Positions 34,901-44,269 are shown, counted from the stretch's first letter. The stretch is 64,000 bases of DNA from Rhizobium leguminosarum (GCF_001652265.1 NZ_LWBS01000165.1:34759-98758), one strand, 5' to 3'. Notes: a model not told the origin generated them from the letters alone. Numbers and translations are program-made.

Positions 34901-36010
34901 TTAGGCGTGAACTGCACCGACACCGCTCATGGCGGGGTTCTCGATGACCCGGCCGGTATCGGCGGCATAGAGGTGGATTTGGTTGTAATCGATCGCGATT
35001 CCGATCGGATCGCCCGACTTCACCTTCACGGCCTCAGTCAGCGCCACGGCAAACGGCAGCCCATCGAAATCGGCGTGGACGACGCGGCTTGCGCCGAGCT
35101 CTTCGATGAAATCGGCCGTTGCGACGAGGGCGCCGGGCGCATCCGGGGCGACCAGCCGGGCGGCCTCGGCGCGCATGCCGAGCACGACGCGTTTGCCTTT
35201 CAGCGGTGCGGCGCGCTCGCGTGGCAGCGCGACCTTGCGGCTTTGATCGTAGACGAAGACGCCCTCGTCATTGATTGTGCCCTCGAGCAGGTTCATTGCC
35301 GGCGTGCCGACGAAGCCGGCGACGAAGCGCGAGACGGGATGATGATAGACCTCTTCCGGCGTGCCGACCTGCTCCACCCTGCCGCCGTTCATCACCACCA
35401 GCCGGTCGGCCAGCGTCATCGCCTCGGTCTGGTCATGCGTGACGAAGATCGAGGTTGCGCCGAGGCGGCGGTGCAGGCGGCGGATTTCGGCGCGCATGGC
35501 GATACGCAGCTTGGCGTCGAGGTTCGACAACGGCTCGTCGAAGAGGAATACCTTCGGTTCGCGGATCATCGCCCGGCCCATGGCGACGCGCTGGCGCTGA
35601 CCGCCGGAAAGAGCGGCGGGCCGGCGTTCGAGGAAAGGTTCGAGGCTGAGCGCCTTGGCGACCTCGCCGATACGCCGCTGACGCTCCGCCTTCGAGACGC
35701 CGGCCACCTTCAATGCATAGCCGATATTCTCGGCAACGCTCATATGCGGATAAAGCGCATAGTTCTGGAAGACCATGGCGCAACCGCGCTCGCGCGGCTC
35801 CAACTGGTTGACGACGCGGCCGTCAATAGCGATTTCACCGCCGGTGATTTCCTCGAGGCCGGCGATCATGCGCAGCAGCGTGGACTTGCCGCAGCCGGAC
35901 GGGCCAAGGATGACGATGAACTCGCCCGACTGGATGTCGAGATCGACGCCGTGAACGACGGGGGTCTTGCCGTAGTTTTTCTTCACGCCACGAATGGAGA
36001 TCGGTGCCAA
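34901..36010 (-). CDS. ugpC: Glycerol-3-phosphate ABC transporter ATPase
   Basis: 369-residue MalK/UgpC-type ATPase: Walker [10 protein letters not shown] near residue 36, Q-loop [11 protein letters not shown], signature LSGGQRQRV, Walker [14 protein letters not shown], switch His in VTHDQTEAM, then the C-terminal TOBE domain. Translation begins at TTG 36010, preceded by GGAG 7 bases upstream; no ATG fits. It is the last gene of ugpBAEC. The ATPase family alone would not identify the substrate, but the UgpB match and gene order do. Confidence 0.92.
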   Translation of the reverse strand: MAPISIRGVKKNYGKTPVVHGVDLDIQSGEFIVILGPSGCGKSTLLRMIAGLEEITGGEIAIDGRVVNQLEPRERGCAMVFQNYALYPHMSVAENIGYALKVAGVSKAERQRRIGEVAKALSLEPFLERRPAALSGGQRQRVAMGRAMIREPKVFLFDEPLSNLDAKLRIAMRAEIRRLHRRLGATSIFVTHDQTEAMTLADRLVVMNGGRVEQVGTPEEVYHHPVSRFVAGFVGTPAMNLLEGTINDEGVFVYDQSRKVALPRERAAPLKGKRVVLGMRAEAARLVAPDAPGALVATADFIEELGASRVVHADFDGLPFAVALTEAVKVKSGDPIGIAIDYNQIHLYAADTGRVIENPAMSGVGAVHA

Positions 36011-36022
36011 GGGAGTACTCCT

Positions 36023-36937
36023 TCACTTCTCGGTGGAGATAAGGCCGCGTACGAACCAGCGCTGCATCAGAATGACGAGGATCAATGGCGGCGACATGAT
36101 GATCAGGGTTCCGGCCATGGCGACATTCCAGTCGGGCAGGCCGAATTCGGACGGGATGAGGGTCTTGAGCTGCGTCACGGCGATGCCGAATTTCGGATCG
36201 GTGGTGATCAGTAGCGGCCAGAGATACTGGTTCCAGGCCCAGACGAACATGATCGTGAAGAGCGCGATCATATTTGGCCGCGAAAGCGGCAGCAGAATGT
36301 CCCAGAAGAACCGGACCGGGCCCGATCCGTCCATCTTCGAGGCCTCGGCCAGCTCGTCCGGAACCGTCAGGTAGAACTGCCGGTAGAGGAAGGTGCCGGT
36401 CGCGGTTGCGACCAGCGGCAAAACGAGACCGGGATAGGAATTCAGCAGGCCCCATTCGAGCTTGATCTGGACGCCGGTGATCTGCGCAACGAGCCAGCTT
36501 ATGCCGGTGACGTCGAGGATCGTCTGGAAAGGCTGGAGCGCGTTGGCCGCAATCGAATAGGTCGGCACGATGCGGACTTCCAGCGGCAGCATCAGCGTGA
36601 TGAAGATGATCCAGAAAATCACATACCGGCCGCGGAAGCGGAAGTAGACGATCGAGAAGGCTGCCATGGAAGACAGCAAGACCTTGCCGGCGCCGACGGT
36701 TGCGGCGAAGATGATGCTGTGGAACAGCTTGTTGCCGAGATCGGCGCGAACCCAGGCGGTCTCAGCGTTTTCCCAGAAATGCGAGCCTGGCATCAGCGGC
36801 AGCGGCACGCGATTGACCGTCTCCAGATCAAGCGTCGAGGCGATGATGACGATGGCGAAAGGCAGAAGCGCGATCACCATGCCGAGCGCGAGAAGGCTAT
36901 AGCAGATGAAGTTGAATATCGGCGTGCGTTCGATCAT
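36023..36937 (-). CDS. ugpE: Glycerol-3-phosphate ABC transporter permease
   Basis: 304-residue CUT1-type inner-membrane permease with six predicted helices. The EAA loop reads ELAEASKMDGSGPVRFFWDILLPLSRP and the C-terminus ends RWFVRGLISTEK, which is typical of the MalG/UgpE side. The start at 36937 (MIERTPIF) has GAGG upstream, and the longer frame would enter the ugpA gene. It is separated by 10 bases from ugpA and 12 bases from ugpC. Confidence 0.92.
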   Translation of the reverse strand: MIERTPIFNFICYSLLALGMVIALLPFAIVIIASTLDLETVNRVPLPLMPGSHFWENAETAWVRADLGNKLFHSIIFAATVGAGKVLLSSMAAFSIVYFRFRGRYVIFWIIFITLMLPLEVRIVPTYSIAANALQPFQTILDVTGISWLVAQITGVQIKLEWGLLNSYPGLVLPLVATATGTFLYRQFYLTVPDELAEASKMDGSGPVRFFWDILLPLSRPNMIALFTIMFVWAWNQYLWPLLITTDPKFGIAVTQLKTLIPSEFGLPDWNVAMAGTLIIMSPPLILVILMQRWFVRGLISTEK

Positions 36938-36947
36938 GTCCGCGACC

Positions 36948-37832
36948 TCACTTGTAGTGCACGCGCCGCTCGATGAAGCGGAACTGGAAGATGGTGAGTA
37001 GGACAACGAGCACCATCAGGATGATGGACTGTGCTGCGGCGCCCGAATAATCGAGACCTCTGAAGCCGTCGAAATAGATCTTGTAGACCATGAGCTCGGT
37101 GGCGCGCGCCGGGCCACCCTGCGTCATGACGTCGACGATACCGAAGGAATCCTGGAAGCTCTCGGTGATGTTGATGACGAGCAGGAAGAACAGCGTCGGC
37201 GTCAGCAGGGGCAGCTGGATATCCCAGATCCGGCGCATCGGCCCCGAACCATCCATCGCGGCGGCCTCGATCAGCGAACGTGGAATGCCCTGCAGCGCCG
37301 AGAGGAAGAAGATAAAGTTGTAGCCGATATATTTCCAGGAGAAGGCGACGATGACGGCGATCATCGCATCCTTGCCGTCGAGCGCGGGGTTCCAGAGGCC
37401 GGGCCAGACGTGGTTGATGACCGACAGAAGGCCGGCCTCCGGTGCCAGGATGAAGCGGAAGGCGAGGCCGAGAGCGGGAGCGGCAATTGCGTAAGGCCAG
37501 ATGAAGACTGACCGGTAGACTTTGTGGCCGCGCAGTTCACGATCTGTCAAAAGCGCCAGGATCAGCGCCAGCCCCATGGCGATGGCCGTCGAGCTGAAGC
37601 CGAAGATCATGCTGCGGGTGATCGAGTCCCAATAGATCGGATCGGTGAGCAGCTGTTTGAAATTGTCGAAACCGACCCAGGCATTACCGCCGCCCCATGG
37701 CTGCTCGAGCGTGAACGCCCAATAGAGCGCCTGCGCGCTCGGCCAGTAGAAGAAGACGAAGATCAGCAGCAGCATCGGAAATGCGAAGAGCAGTCCGATC
37801 GTCGTTGAGGAGAAAGTGACGCGCTTTTCCAT
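36948..37832 (-). CDS. ugpA: Glycerol-3-phosphate ABC transporter permease
   Basis: 294-residue CUT1 permease of the MalF/UgpA side. The N-terminus TIGLLFAFPMLLLIFVFFYWPS is a first helix, and the EAA loop reads SLIEAAAMDGSGPMRRIWDIQLPLL. The ribosome site before the ATG is weak. The gene lies 232 bases after ugpB, and that gap contains a RIME, so its expression may be uncoupled from that of the binding protein. Confidence 0.92.
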   Translation of the reverse strand: MEKRVTFSSTTIGLLFAFPMLLLIFVFFYWPSAQALYWAFTLEQPWGGGNAWVGFDNFKQLLTDPIYWDSITRSMIFGFSSTAIAMGLALILALLTDRELRGHKVYRSVFIWPYAIAAPALGLAFRFILAPEAGLLSVINHVWPGLWNPALDGKDAMIAVIVAFSWKYIGYNFIFFLSALQGIPRSLIEAAAMDGSGPMRRIWDIQLPLLTPTLFFLLVINITESFQDSFGIVDVMTQGGPARATELMVYKIYFDGFRGLDYSGAAAQSIILMVLVVLLTIFQFRFIERRVHYK

Positions 37833-37861
37833 GAGTGGTCGTTTTCGTCCTGGTTTGGTTT

Positions 37862-37968
37862 AAAACATGTCGCGCAAAAATGTGCAGCAGTTTTGCGGTA
37901 ACGACATGCGTCAAAATAGAGATCTAAAGCGCGAGGAGCGAATCTGAAAGATTGCGGCGCGCTTCAGG
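37862..37968. repeat. RIME-type two-palindrome intergenic element, copy 2, inside ugpBAEC
   Basis: Near-identical to the element at 31374-31480. ACATGTCG/CGACATG arms with inner GCAAAA/TTTTGC are followed by TCTAAAGCGCG and a partner CGCGCTTCAG with a few changes that weaken the second palindrome. It lies between ugpB and ugpA. Transcribed, it would form hairpins that can protect the upstream ugpB message or reduce read-through to the permeases. Confidence 0.8.
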
Positions 37969-38064
37969 CGCGGGCGGCGAGTCCGCATCCGCGGCCGACT
38001 GAAGAACTTACAAAGACGCACCCGGCGCGCGAAATGCGGGCCGGGTGCGGCTCATATCAAGCGA

Positions 38065-39420
38065 TCAGGGGAGCTGAACGTTCTTGTAGGTCTGCTGGAA
38101 GCGACGCAGCAGCGTGTTGCCACGCTCGGCAGCGCTGTCGAGCGAAGCCTGGACATCGGCATTGTTGACGAAGATTGCCTGCAGACCATTGGCGATTTCG
38201 GTGCGGACCTGCAGCAGGCCACCGAGGCGGATGCCGTGCGGAGCCGCGTCGCCAACCGGCGAAGCGGTCAGGCTCTGAATGGCGAGTTCGCGGCCGGCAT
38301 AAGGAGCCTTGTCGTAGAAGCCCTGCTTCTTCAGATACTCGAAGCCGGAGTTACGAACCGGGATGTAACCGGTAACGGTCGACCAGGTAAGAGCTTCTTC
38401 CGGCTTTGCGATGAAGTTGAAGAAGGCAGCGGCAGCTTTGTATTCAGCGTCGGAATGACCCTTCAGAACCCAGAGCGAAGCGCCGCCAACGTAAGAGCTG
38501 TGACGGGTTGCGTCGCCGTAGGTCGGGAGCATGGCAACGCCCCAGTTCATGCCTTGCTTGGCGGTGCGGCCAACGTTGCCGTGGTCGCCGACAGAGGTCA
38601 GGATGACCTGGCAATCGCCAGCGGCAAAGGCTTCGACGAAGGTCTGGCCGACAGCCTTGTTCTTGATGACGGCAAGCTTGTTGTCGTACCAGGACTTGAG
38701 GTCCTTGACGTAGCTGACGAGAAGCGGGTTCTTGTTGAACACCAGCTCGGCGTCGAGACCTTCAAAACCGTTCTTCTTCGTGGCGATCGCTTCGCCATTT
38801 ACGGCTTCGAACTGCTCGATGTACTGCCAGACTTCGTTGTTGGAGATGTCAAAGCCGAGCGGGCAAGCATAGCCTGCATCCTTCAGAGCCTTGAGATCCT
38901 CGCCTGCTTCCTTCCAGGTCGCCGGAGCATGATCCTTGCCGATCTTGGCGAAGGCGTCCTTGTTCCAGTAGAGAAGAGCGGTCGAGGAGTTGAAGGGGAA
39001 GGAGTACATTTCGCCCGTCGATGTCGCGTAGTAGCCGGAGATACCGGAGAAGTAGTCCTTCCAGTCGACGGTGTAGCCCATGTCGGTCATCAGCTTATTG
39101 GCCGGGTAGTAGGCGCCGGAGAGCATGATGTCGAGGGTGCCGGCGTCGGAGACCTGGGCGATGGTCGGCTGCTTGCCGGCGCGGAAGGCAGCAATGGTGT
39201 TCTGCAGGGAGGCGTCGTAGCTGCCCTGGCTGGTGCAGACGACTTCGTAGTCGGCCTGCGACTTGTTGAAGCGATCGCACTGCTCCTGGACACGTTTTGC
39301 GATGTCACCGGAATTGCCGAACCAGAAGTCTATCTTGGTCTTATCGGCGGCGGCGGCGGGACCAGCAAGAAACGCTGTAACGAGAAGGGCGCCAACGGCG
39401 CCGAGAAGCTTGGCTTGCAT
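38065..39420 (-). CDS. ugpB: Glycerol-3-phosphate-binding periplasmic protein
   Basis: 451-residue binding protein with a signal peptide (residues 1-25, ending GPAAAAD). It matches E. coli UgpB at many landmarks: YDASLQNTIAAFRAGKQPTI, PFNSSTALLYWNKDAF, NGDCAMT-like AGDCQVILTS, GGASLWVLKG, FFNFIAKPEEALTW, and the tail DSAAERGNTLLRRFQQ. It captures sn-glycerol-3-phosphate or its diesters for UgpAEC. The start at 39420 has GAGG upstream. The gene is first in the operon, and PhoB-box-like sequences lie upstream. Confidence 0.94.
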   Translation of the reverse strand: MQAKLLGAVGALLVTAFLAGPAAAADKTKIDFWFGNSGDIAKRVQEQCDRFNKSQADYEVVCTSQGSYDASLQNTIAAFRAGKQPTIAQVSDAGTLDIMLSGAYYPANKLMTDMGYTVDWKDYFSGISGYYATSTGEMYSFPFNSSTALLYWNKDAFAKIGKDHAPATWKEAGEDLKALKDAGYACPLGFDISNNEVWQYIEQFEAVNGEAIATKKNGFEGLDAELVFNKNPLLVSYVKDLKSWYDNKLAVIKNKAVGQTFVEAFAAGDCQVILTSVGDHGNVGRTAKQGMNWGVAMLPTYGDATRHSSYVGGASLWVLKGHSDAEYKAAAAFFNFIAKPEEALTWSTVTGYIPVRNSGFEYLKKQGFYDKAPYAGRELAIQSLTASPVGDAAPHGIRLGGLLQVRTEIANGLQAIFVNNADVQASLDSAAERGNTLLRRFQQTYKNVQLP

Positions 39421-39792
39421 GAGAACCTCGAGCGTAAAAGGGACGCGCACTTTCAGCGCACGCCCTATTAGCTGGTTCAAATTGCCGCGGCCAATGAATA
39501 TTACATGACATGAAGTCACCTAAGTAAAGTTGTCATAAAACCTTCATACAACCATTGTTCGCAAATTCCAGGGAAATATTTATAGAAGTTTCAAATCTTG
39601 CTTCAGCATATTGCCAGCAGATTGCAGCTATATTCGAAACAATGGAATTTTAGGGGATATTTAATATTTATTTATATTATGACAGAGCGCCTTTATTCAG
39701 CTACTCCGCCGCAACGAAACTTGCAAAAACGCTGGCATTTTCCCCATTGCACTGGTGTGCAACCTCAGAGTTTAGGCCTCAGGGTTTAGGCC
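39421..39792 (-). promoter_or_regulatory. ugpB upstream region with PhoB-box-like sequences
   Basis: No gene is supported in this 372-base, AT-richer stretch. Two sequences resemble the Pho box (CTGTCAT, 4 bases, CTGTCAT). In the orientation of ugpB the sequence at 39511-39494 reads ATGTCAT-GTAA-TATTCAT, 10 of 14 by eye. On the opposite strand 39530-39547 reads TTGTCAT-AAAA-CCTTCAT, 11 of 14. ugp genes belong to the Pho regulon in E. coli and Sinorhizobium, so phosphate-starvation control is expected. The part nearest 39790 should end the ROK gene transcript. Confidence 0.5.
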
Positions 39793-41004
39793 TCAGGATT
39801 GAAGGGAATCCTTCAGGATCGCCGCAAAACGCGGATCGAATGCACGGCTGATCGGTCCGGCGGCAGCGCCAAGCGCCACCGACCAGGGATCGGCCATGCC
39901 GGGCTGCAGGCGCGGCAGCGTCCGGCCACGACGTTCGGCGATCGAGGGCAGCAACGGCCCGATTGCCGCAATCAACCTGTTCACCAGCGCTTCCGGCGCG
40001 CTGCCGCAGAGGATCACCGTCTGCGGATCGAACAGTGTCTCGATGAGATGGATGCTCCAGCGCAGGTCCACTGCCGCTGCTTCGACCCAGCCGTCGATGC
40101 TTTGATCGCCTCTCAAGGCAAGATCGTTGATATGTGCGTGCAGATGAGGATCGGCGGGATCGACCGATAGATGCTGATAGAGCGAGGCGAGCGAGGCGCG
40201 ATGTTCGAGCGGCGTCGATTTGCCGTCGGCAAACAGCAGCGCCATGCCGATCTCGCCGGCATTGCCGTTGGTGCCGCGGTAGAGTTCGCCGTTGAGAATG
40301 AGGCCGGCGCCGATGCCATAGCCGACGAAGAGGCAGACGGCGTGGTCGAGGCCGTGGGCAGCTCCCACCATGCGTTCGGCAGTCGCCGCCGCCGCCGCAT
40401 CGTTCTGCAGGCCGACATCGAGCCCGGTGCCGGCGGTCAGCGTTTCCAACAACGGAAATTTCTGCCAGGCCTCCATCATCCAAGGATCATCGCCGCTGCC
40501 GGCAACTCCGAAAGGCCCGGGCATGGCGGCGCCGAGGCCGACCAGCCGCTTTTCCGACTGCTGGACGATTCCGGCGAGCTTTGAGCGTATGCCGGCGACG
40601 AGGTCGAGGATGACCTTCGTCCCGTTCGACGGACCTCCGGGTGGGAGGCTGGCCTCATCACGCACGAGAACGCTGCCGACGAGATCGACTGCGACCGCCC
40701 GCGTCACATGCCGGTCGATCTGCAGGCCGATCGCAAAGGCGCCCTCGGGCATTAGGCCGTAGGGTGTCGACGGCTGGCCTCTGCCCCTCCTCACCGTCTC
40801 CTGCGAACTGACGAGACCGTCGCGCTCAAGTTCCTCGATGATATTCGACACCGTCTGCTTGGTCAGCCGCGTCGCCCGCGCCAGATCGGCGCGTGAAAGC
40901 GCACCGTTGATCCTGAGGGCATCGATCATCACGCGCCGGTTATGCGCGCTGGTGCCCTCGTGATTGGTGCCGCTCTTGGCCCGGATCGGGCGGCTGTCAT
41001 TCAT
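39793..41004 (-). CDS. ROK family transcriptional regulator
   Basis: 403-residue repressor with an N-terminal winged helix (LRINGALSRADLARATRLTKQTVSNIIEELERDGLV) and a sugar-kinase-like ROK domain (GLQIDRHVTRAVAVDL, GYGIGAGLILNGELYRGTNGNAGEIGM). The usual zinc-cysteine cluster of ROK proteins (CxCGxxGC) is not present after the GEIGM segment. The ATG at 41004 follows GAGGG; an in-frame TTG at 41010 is less likely. It is divergent from the frl-like operon and should bind the palindrome between them. Confidence 0.92.
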   Translation of the reverse strand: MNDSRPIRAKSGTNHEGTSAHNRRVMIDALRINGALSRADLARATRLTKQTVSNIIEELERDGLVSSQETVRRGRGQPSTPYGLMPEGAFAIGLQIDRHVTRAVAVDLVGSVLVRDEASLPPGGPSNGTKVILDLVAGIRSKLAGIVQQSEKRLVGLGAAMPGPFGVAGSGDDPWMMEAWQKFPLLETLTAGTGLDVGLQNDAAAAATAERMVGAAHGLDHAVCLFVGYGIGAGLILNGELYRGTNGNAGEIGMALLFADGKSTPLEHRASLASLYQHLSVDPADPHLHAHINDLALRGDQSIDGWVEAAAVDLRWSIHLIETLFDPQTVILCGSAPEALVNRLIAAIGPLLPSIAERRGRTLPRLQPGMADPWSVALGAAAGPISRAFDPRFAAILKDSLQS

Positions 41005-41046
41005 GTGCAATTCCCTCTTGACTCCAATAGAATGTTGAAGAAGTAA

Positions 41047-41067
41047 TAAGTCAAGACACTTGACTTA
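41047..41067. promoter_or_regulatory. Strong palindrome, probable ROK operator
   Basis: TAAGTCAAG (41047-41055) and CTTGACTTA (41059-41067) are perfect 9-base arms around ACA in the 223-base divergent region. The site lies 43 bases upstream of the ROK start and about 160 bases upstream of the binding-protein gene. The TTGACT inside the arm could double as a -35 box, which would make binding repressive. It is the strongest operator-like dyad noticed in the window. Confidence 0.7.
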
Positions 41068-41227
41068 ATAAGGGACCGGAGAGTTCCAGGGAACGCAGGA
41101 GGCCGGCAAGGGCTCCGACGACGCTCCGAGACGACGAACCGGCACGCATTCCGCGCGTGCCTTCTCGAACGCCGATGGCGGAGGACCGCCGTCGGCAATG
41201 CGTAAATGTCAAATACTGGAGGCTGCA

Positions 41228-42466
41228 ATGCTGAAATCCTTTAACAAGACGCTTCTGGGTGCGGCCTTGATCGGCGCATCCTTTGCGCCGCACGCTTTCG
41301 CCGAAACGACGCTGAACGCGCTCTTCATGGCGCAGGCCGCCTATAGCGAGGCCGATGTGCGCGCCATGACCGACGCCTTCGCCAAGGCGAACCCAGACAT
41401 CAAGGTCAATCTCGAATTCGTTCCCTATGAGGGCCTGCACGACAAGACGGTGCTGGCGCAGGGTTCCGGCGGTGGTTATGACGTCGTCCTCTTCGACGTC
41501 ATCTGGCCAGCCGAATACGCCACCAACAAGGTGCTGGTCGACGTCTCCTCTCGCGTCACCGACGAGATGAAGAAGGGCGTGCTGCCGGGTGCCTGGACCA
41601 CCGTGCAATATGATGGCAAATATTTCGGCATGCCGTGGATCCTCGACACCAAATATCTGTTCTACAACAAGGAAATCCTCGAAAAGGCCGGCATCAAGAC
41701 CCCGCCCAAGACCTGGGACGAACTGACCGAACAGGGAAAGACGATCAAGGACAAGGGCTTGCTTGCCACGCCGATCGCCTGGAGCTGGTCGCAGGCCGAA
41801 GCCGCGATCTGCGATTACACCACGCTCGTCAGCGCCTATGGCGGCGATTTCCTGAAGGACGGCAAGCCGGCCTTCCAGACCGGCGGCGGGCTCGATGCCC
41901 TGAAGTACATGGTCTCCAGCTATTCCTCCGGCCTGACCAATCCGAATTCCAAGGAATTCCTGGAAGAGGACGTCCGCAAGGTCTTCGAAAACGGCGATGC
42001 CGCCTTCGCGCTGAACTGGACCTACATGTACAACATGGCCAACGATCCCAAGGACAGCAAGGTCGCAGGCAAGGTCGGCGTCGTGCCGGCGCCGGGTGTT
42101 GCCGGCAAGAGCGAGGCTTCGGCCGTCAACGGCTCGATGGGCCTCGGCATCACCTCGGCCAGCAAGCATCCTGATGAAGCCTGGAAATACATCACCTTCA
42201 TGACCTCGCAGGCGACGCAGAATGCCTATGCCAAGCTCAGCCTGCCGATCTGGGCGTCCTCCTATGAGGACCCAGCCGTCACCAAGGGCCAGGAAGAGCT
42301 GATCTCCGCCGCCAAGATCGGCCTGGCCGCGATGTATCCGCGTCCGACGACGCCGAAATATCAGGAGCTCTCGACGGCGCTGCAGCAGGCGATCCAGGAA
42401 TCGCTGCTCGGCCAGTCCTCTCCCGAGGACGCGCTGAAGTCGGCCGCCGACAATAGCGGCCTCTGA
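41228..42466 (+). CDS. CUT1 ABC transporter substrate-binding protein
   Basis: 412-residue periplasmic binding protein with a signal peptide (residues 1-23, ending PHAFAE). The family-1 lobe pattern AMTDAFAKANPDIKVNLEFVPYEGLHDKT and LDTKYLFYNKEILEKAGIKTPPKTWDEL is typical of carbohydrate binders. TGGAGG precedes the ATG at 41228. It opens a six-gene operon with two permeases, a SIS protein, a PfkB kinase and an ATPase. Its ligand is probably a phosphorylatable sugar or sugar adduct. Confidence 0.93.
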   Translation: MLKSFNKTLLGAALIGASFAPHAFAETTLNALFMAQAAYSEADVRAMTDAFAKANPDIKVNLEFVPYEGLHDKTVLAQGSGGGYDVVLFDVIWPAEYATNKVLVDVSSRVTDEMKKGVLPGAWTTVQYDGKYFGMPWILDTKYLFYNKEILEKAGIKTPPKTWDELTEQGKTIKDKGLLATPIAWSWSQAEAAICDYTTLVSAYGGDFLKDGKPAFQTGGGLDALKYMVSSYSSGLTNPNSKEFLEEDVRKVFENGDAAFALNWTYMYNMANDPKDSKVAGKVGVVPAPGVAGKSEASAVNGSMGLGITSASKHPDEAWKYITFMTSQATQNAYAKLSLPIWASSYEDPAVTKGQEELISAAKIGLAAMYPRPTTPKYQELSTALQQAIQESLLGQSSPEDALKSAADNSGL

Positions 42467-42539
42467 TCAAGCCATGAAAACCCGGGCGGCGCCTGCCGTC
42501 GCCCGGTCTCCAAACCTGTAATGAAGAAGGGTCGCCTTG

Positions 42540-43424
42540 ATGTCGGGCACTTGGCTGACAACGCGCGCGTGGTTTTTGATGCTGCCGCTTCTCGTGGTCA
42601 TGATAGCAGTCATTGGCTGGCCTCTGATCGATACCGTCGGCCTCTCCTTCACCGATGCCAAGCTCGTCGGCACGGAAGGAAACTTCGTCGGCATCGACAA
42701 CTATGCGAAGATGATCTCTGGCTCGAATTTCCAGCGCACGCTCATCACCACGGCATGGTTCGCGATCGTTTCGGTCGCCGCCGAAATGGTGATCGGCGTT
42801 CTGGCAGCCCTGCTGCTGAACCAGCCGTTTCGCGGCCGCACTGCGCTTCGTGCGCTGATGATCCTGCCCTGGGCGCTGCCGACCGTCGTCAACGCCACGC
42901 TCTGGCGGCTGATCTACAATCCGGAATACGGCGCACTGAACGCCGCGCTGACCCAAATCGGCCTGCTGGAGGTCTACCGCTCCTGGCTCGGCGAACCGGG
43001 CACGGCGCTGGCAGCCCTGATCGTCGCCGACTGCTGGAAGAATTTCCCCCTGGTGGCGCTGATCGCGCTGGCCGCACTCCAGGCCGTGCCGCGCGACATC
43101 ACCGCCGCCTCGCTGGTCGACGGCGCCGGCGCTTTCGCCCGCTTCCGCTTCGTCATCCTGCCCTATCTCGCCGGGCCCCTGATGGTGGCCCTAGTGCTGC
43201 GCACGATCGAGGCCTTCAAAGTGTTCGACATCATCTGGGTCATGACCCGCGGCGGCCCGGCCAACAGCACGCGCACGCTGTCGATCCTCGTCTATCAGGA
43301 GGCCTTCTCCTTCCAGCGGGCAGGCTCCGGCGCCTCGCTGGCATTGATCGTCACGCTGCTGGTAACGCTGCTTGCTGCCGGCTACGCCGCTCTGGTGCGC
43401 AAGACGGCGGGAAGTGCGGCCTGA
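42540..43424 (+). CDS. CUT1 ABC transporter permease
   Basis: 294-residue permease with six predicted helices. LLVVMIAVIGWPLIDTVGLSF is the first helix, and the EAA loop reads TAASLVDGAGAFARFRFVILPYL. Start choice: ATG 42540 with AAGG about 9 bases upstream; an in-frame TTG is one codon earlier. Its stop overlaps the next permease by one base (TGATG). Confidence 0.92.
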   Translation: MSGTWLTTRAWFLMLPLLVVMIAVIGWPLIDTVGLSFTDAKLVGTEGNFVGIDNYAKMISGSNFQRTLITTAWFAIVSVAAEMVIGVLAALLLNQPFRGRTALRALMILPWALPTVVNATLWRLIYNPEYGALNAALTQIGLLEVYRSWLGEPGTALAALIVADCWKNFPLVALIALAALQAVPRDITAASLVDGAGAFARFRFVILPYLAGPLMVALVLRTIEAFKVFDIIWVMTRGGPANSTRTLSILVYQEAFSFQRAGSGASLALIVTLLVTLLAAGYAALVRKTAGSAA

Positions 43425-44269
43425 TGGAACGCCAGAGCCCGCTCTTTTCCGTCTTCATTCACGTCTGCGCGCTGCTGCTTGCCGCCGTCATCCTGGCGCC
43501 GATCCTGTGGTTGTTCATCATGAGCATCTCGCCGGCCGCCGACCTTGCGGCAAGGCCGCTGCGTTGGTGGCCGCAGACGGCGGATTTCTCGCGATACGGC
43601 GTGCTGCTCTCGACGCTCGAAAACAGCGCCGGCGGCGCCTTCACCTCGTCGCTGCGCAACAGCATCGAAGTGGCGGGCATGGCGACGATCGCAGCCATTA
43701 CGCTCGCCATTCCGGCCGGCTGGGCGGTGTCGCGCACGCCCTCCGTCGGCTGGTCGCTGTCAATGGTGATCGCCACCTACATGCTGCCGCCGGTGGCGCT
43801 CGCCGTGCCGCTCTATATGGGCCTCTCCCATCTAGGATTGCTGAACAACGTCTTCGGCCTCGCTCTCGTCTATCTCACCATCCTTGCGCCTTTCACCACC
43901 TGGCTGATGAAATCGGGTTTCGATTCCATCCCGCGCGAGATCGAATCCGCCGCGATGATCGACGGTGCCGGCCTGTTCCAGACGCTGCGGATCATCACGC
44001 TGCCGCTGGCGGCCCCCGTGGTCGCGACGTCAAGCCTCTTTGCCTTCCTGCTTGCCTGGGATGAATTCTTCTATGCGCTGCTCTTCACCTCGGACCAGCG
44101 CGCCAAGACGCTGACTGTCGCCATTGCGGATCTCGCCGGCGGCCGCGTTTCCGATTACGGACTGATTGCGACGGCAGGCGTGCTCGCCGCCCTGCCCCCG
44201 GTGCTGATCGGTCTTGTCATGCAACGCGCCCTGATTTCGGGGCTCACCAGCGGCGGCGTCAAGGGATGA
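43424..44269 (+). CDS. CUT1 ABC transporter permease
   Basis: 281-residue partner permease of the MalG side, six predicted helices, with the EAA loop EIESAAMIDGAGLFQTLRIITLPLAAP. The start sits in the TGATG overlap with the preceding gene and its stop overlaps the SIS gene by 4 bases (ATGA). Both overlaps support tight translational coupling. Confidence 0.92.
   Translation: MERQSPLFSVFIHVCALLLAAVILAPILWLFIMSISPAADLAARPLRWWPQTADFSRYGVLLSTLENSAGGAFTSSLRNSIEVAGMATIAAITLAIPAGWAVSRTPSVGWSLSMVIATYMLPPVALAVPLYMGLSHLGLLNNVFGLALVYLTILAPFTTWLMKSGFDSIPREIESAAMIDGAGLFQTLRIITLPLAAPVVATSSLFAFLLAWDEFFYALLFTSDQRAKTLTVAIADLAGGRVSDYGLIATAGVLAALPPVLIGLVMQRALISGLTSGGVKG

Noticed and set aside
34907..36214. A 435-codon plus-strand frame opposite ugpC and the ugpE end
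   Set aside because: ugpC has all ABC ATPase motifs on the minus strand; the plus-strand product has none and spans two genes.
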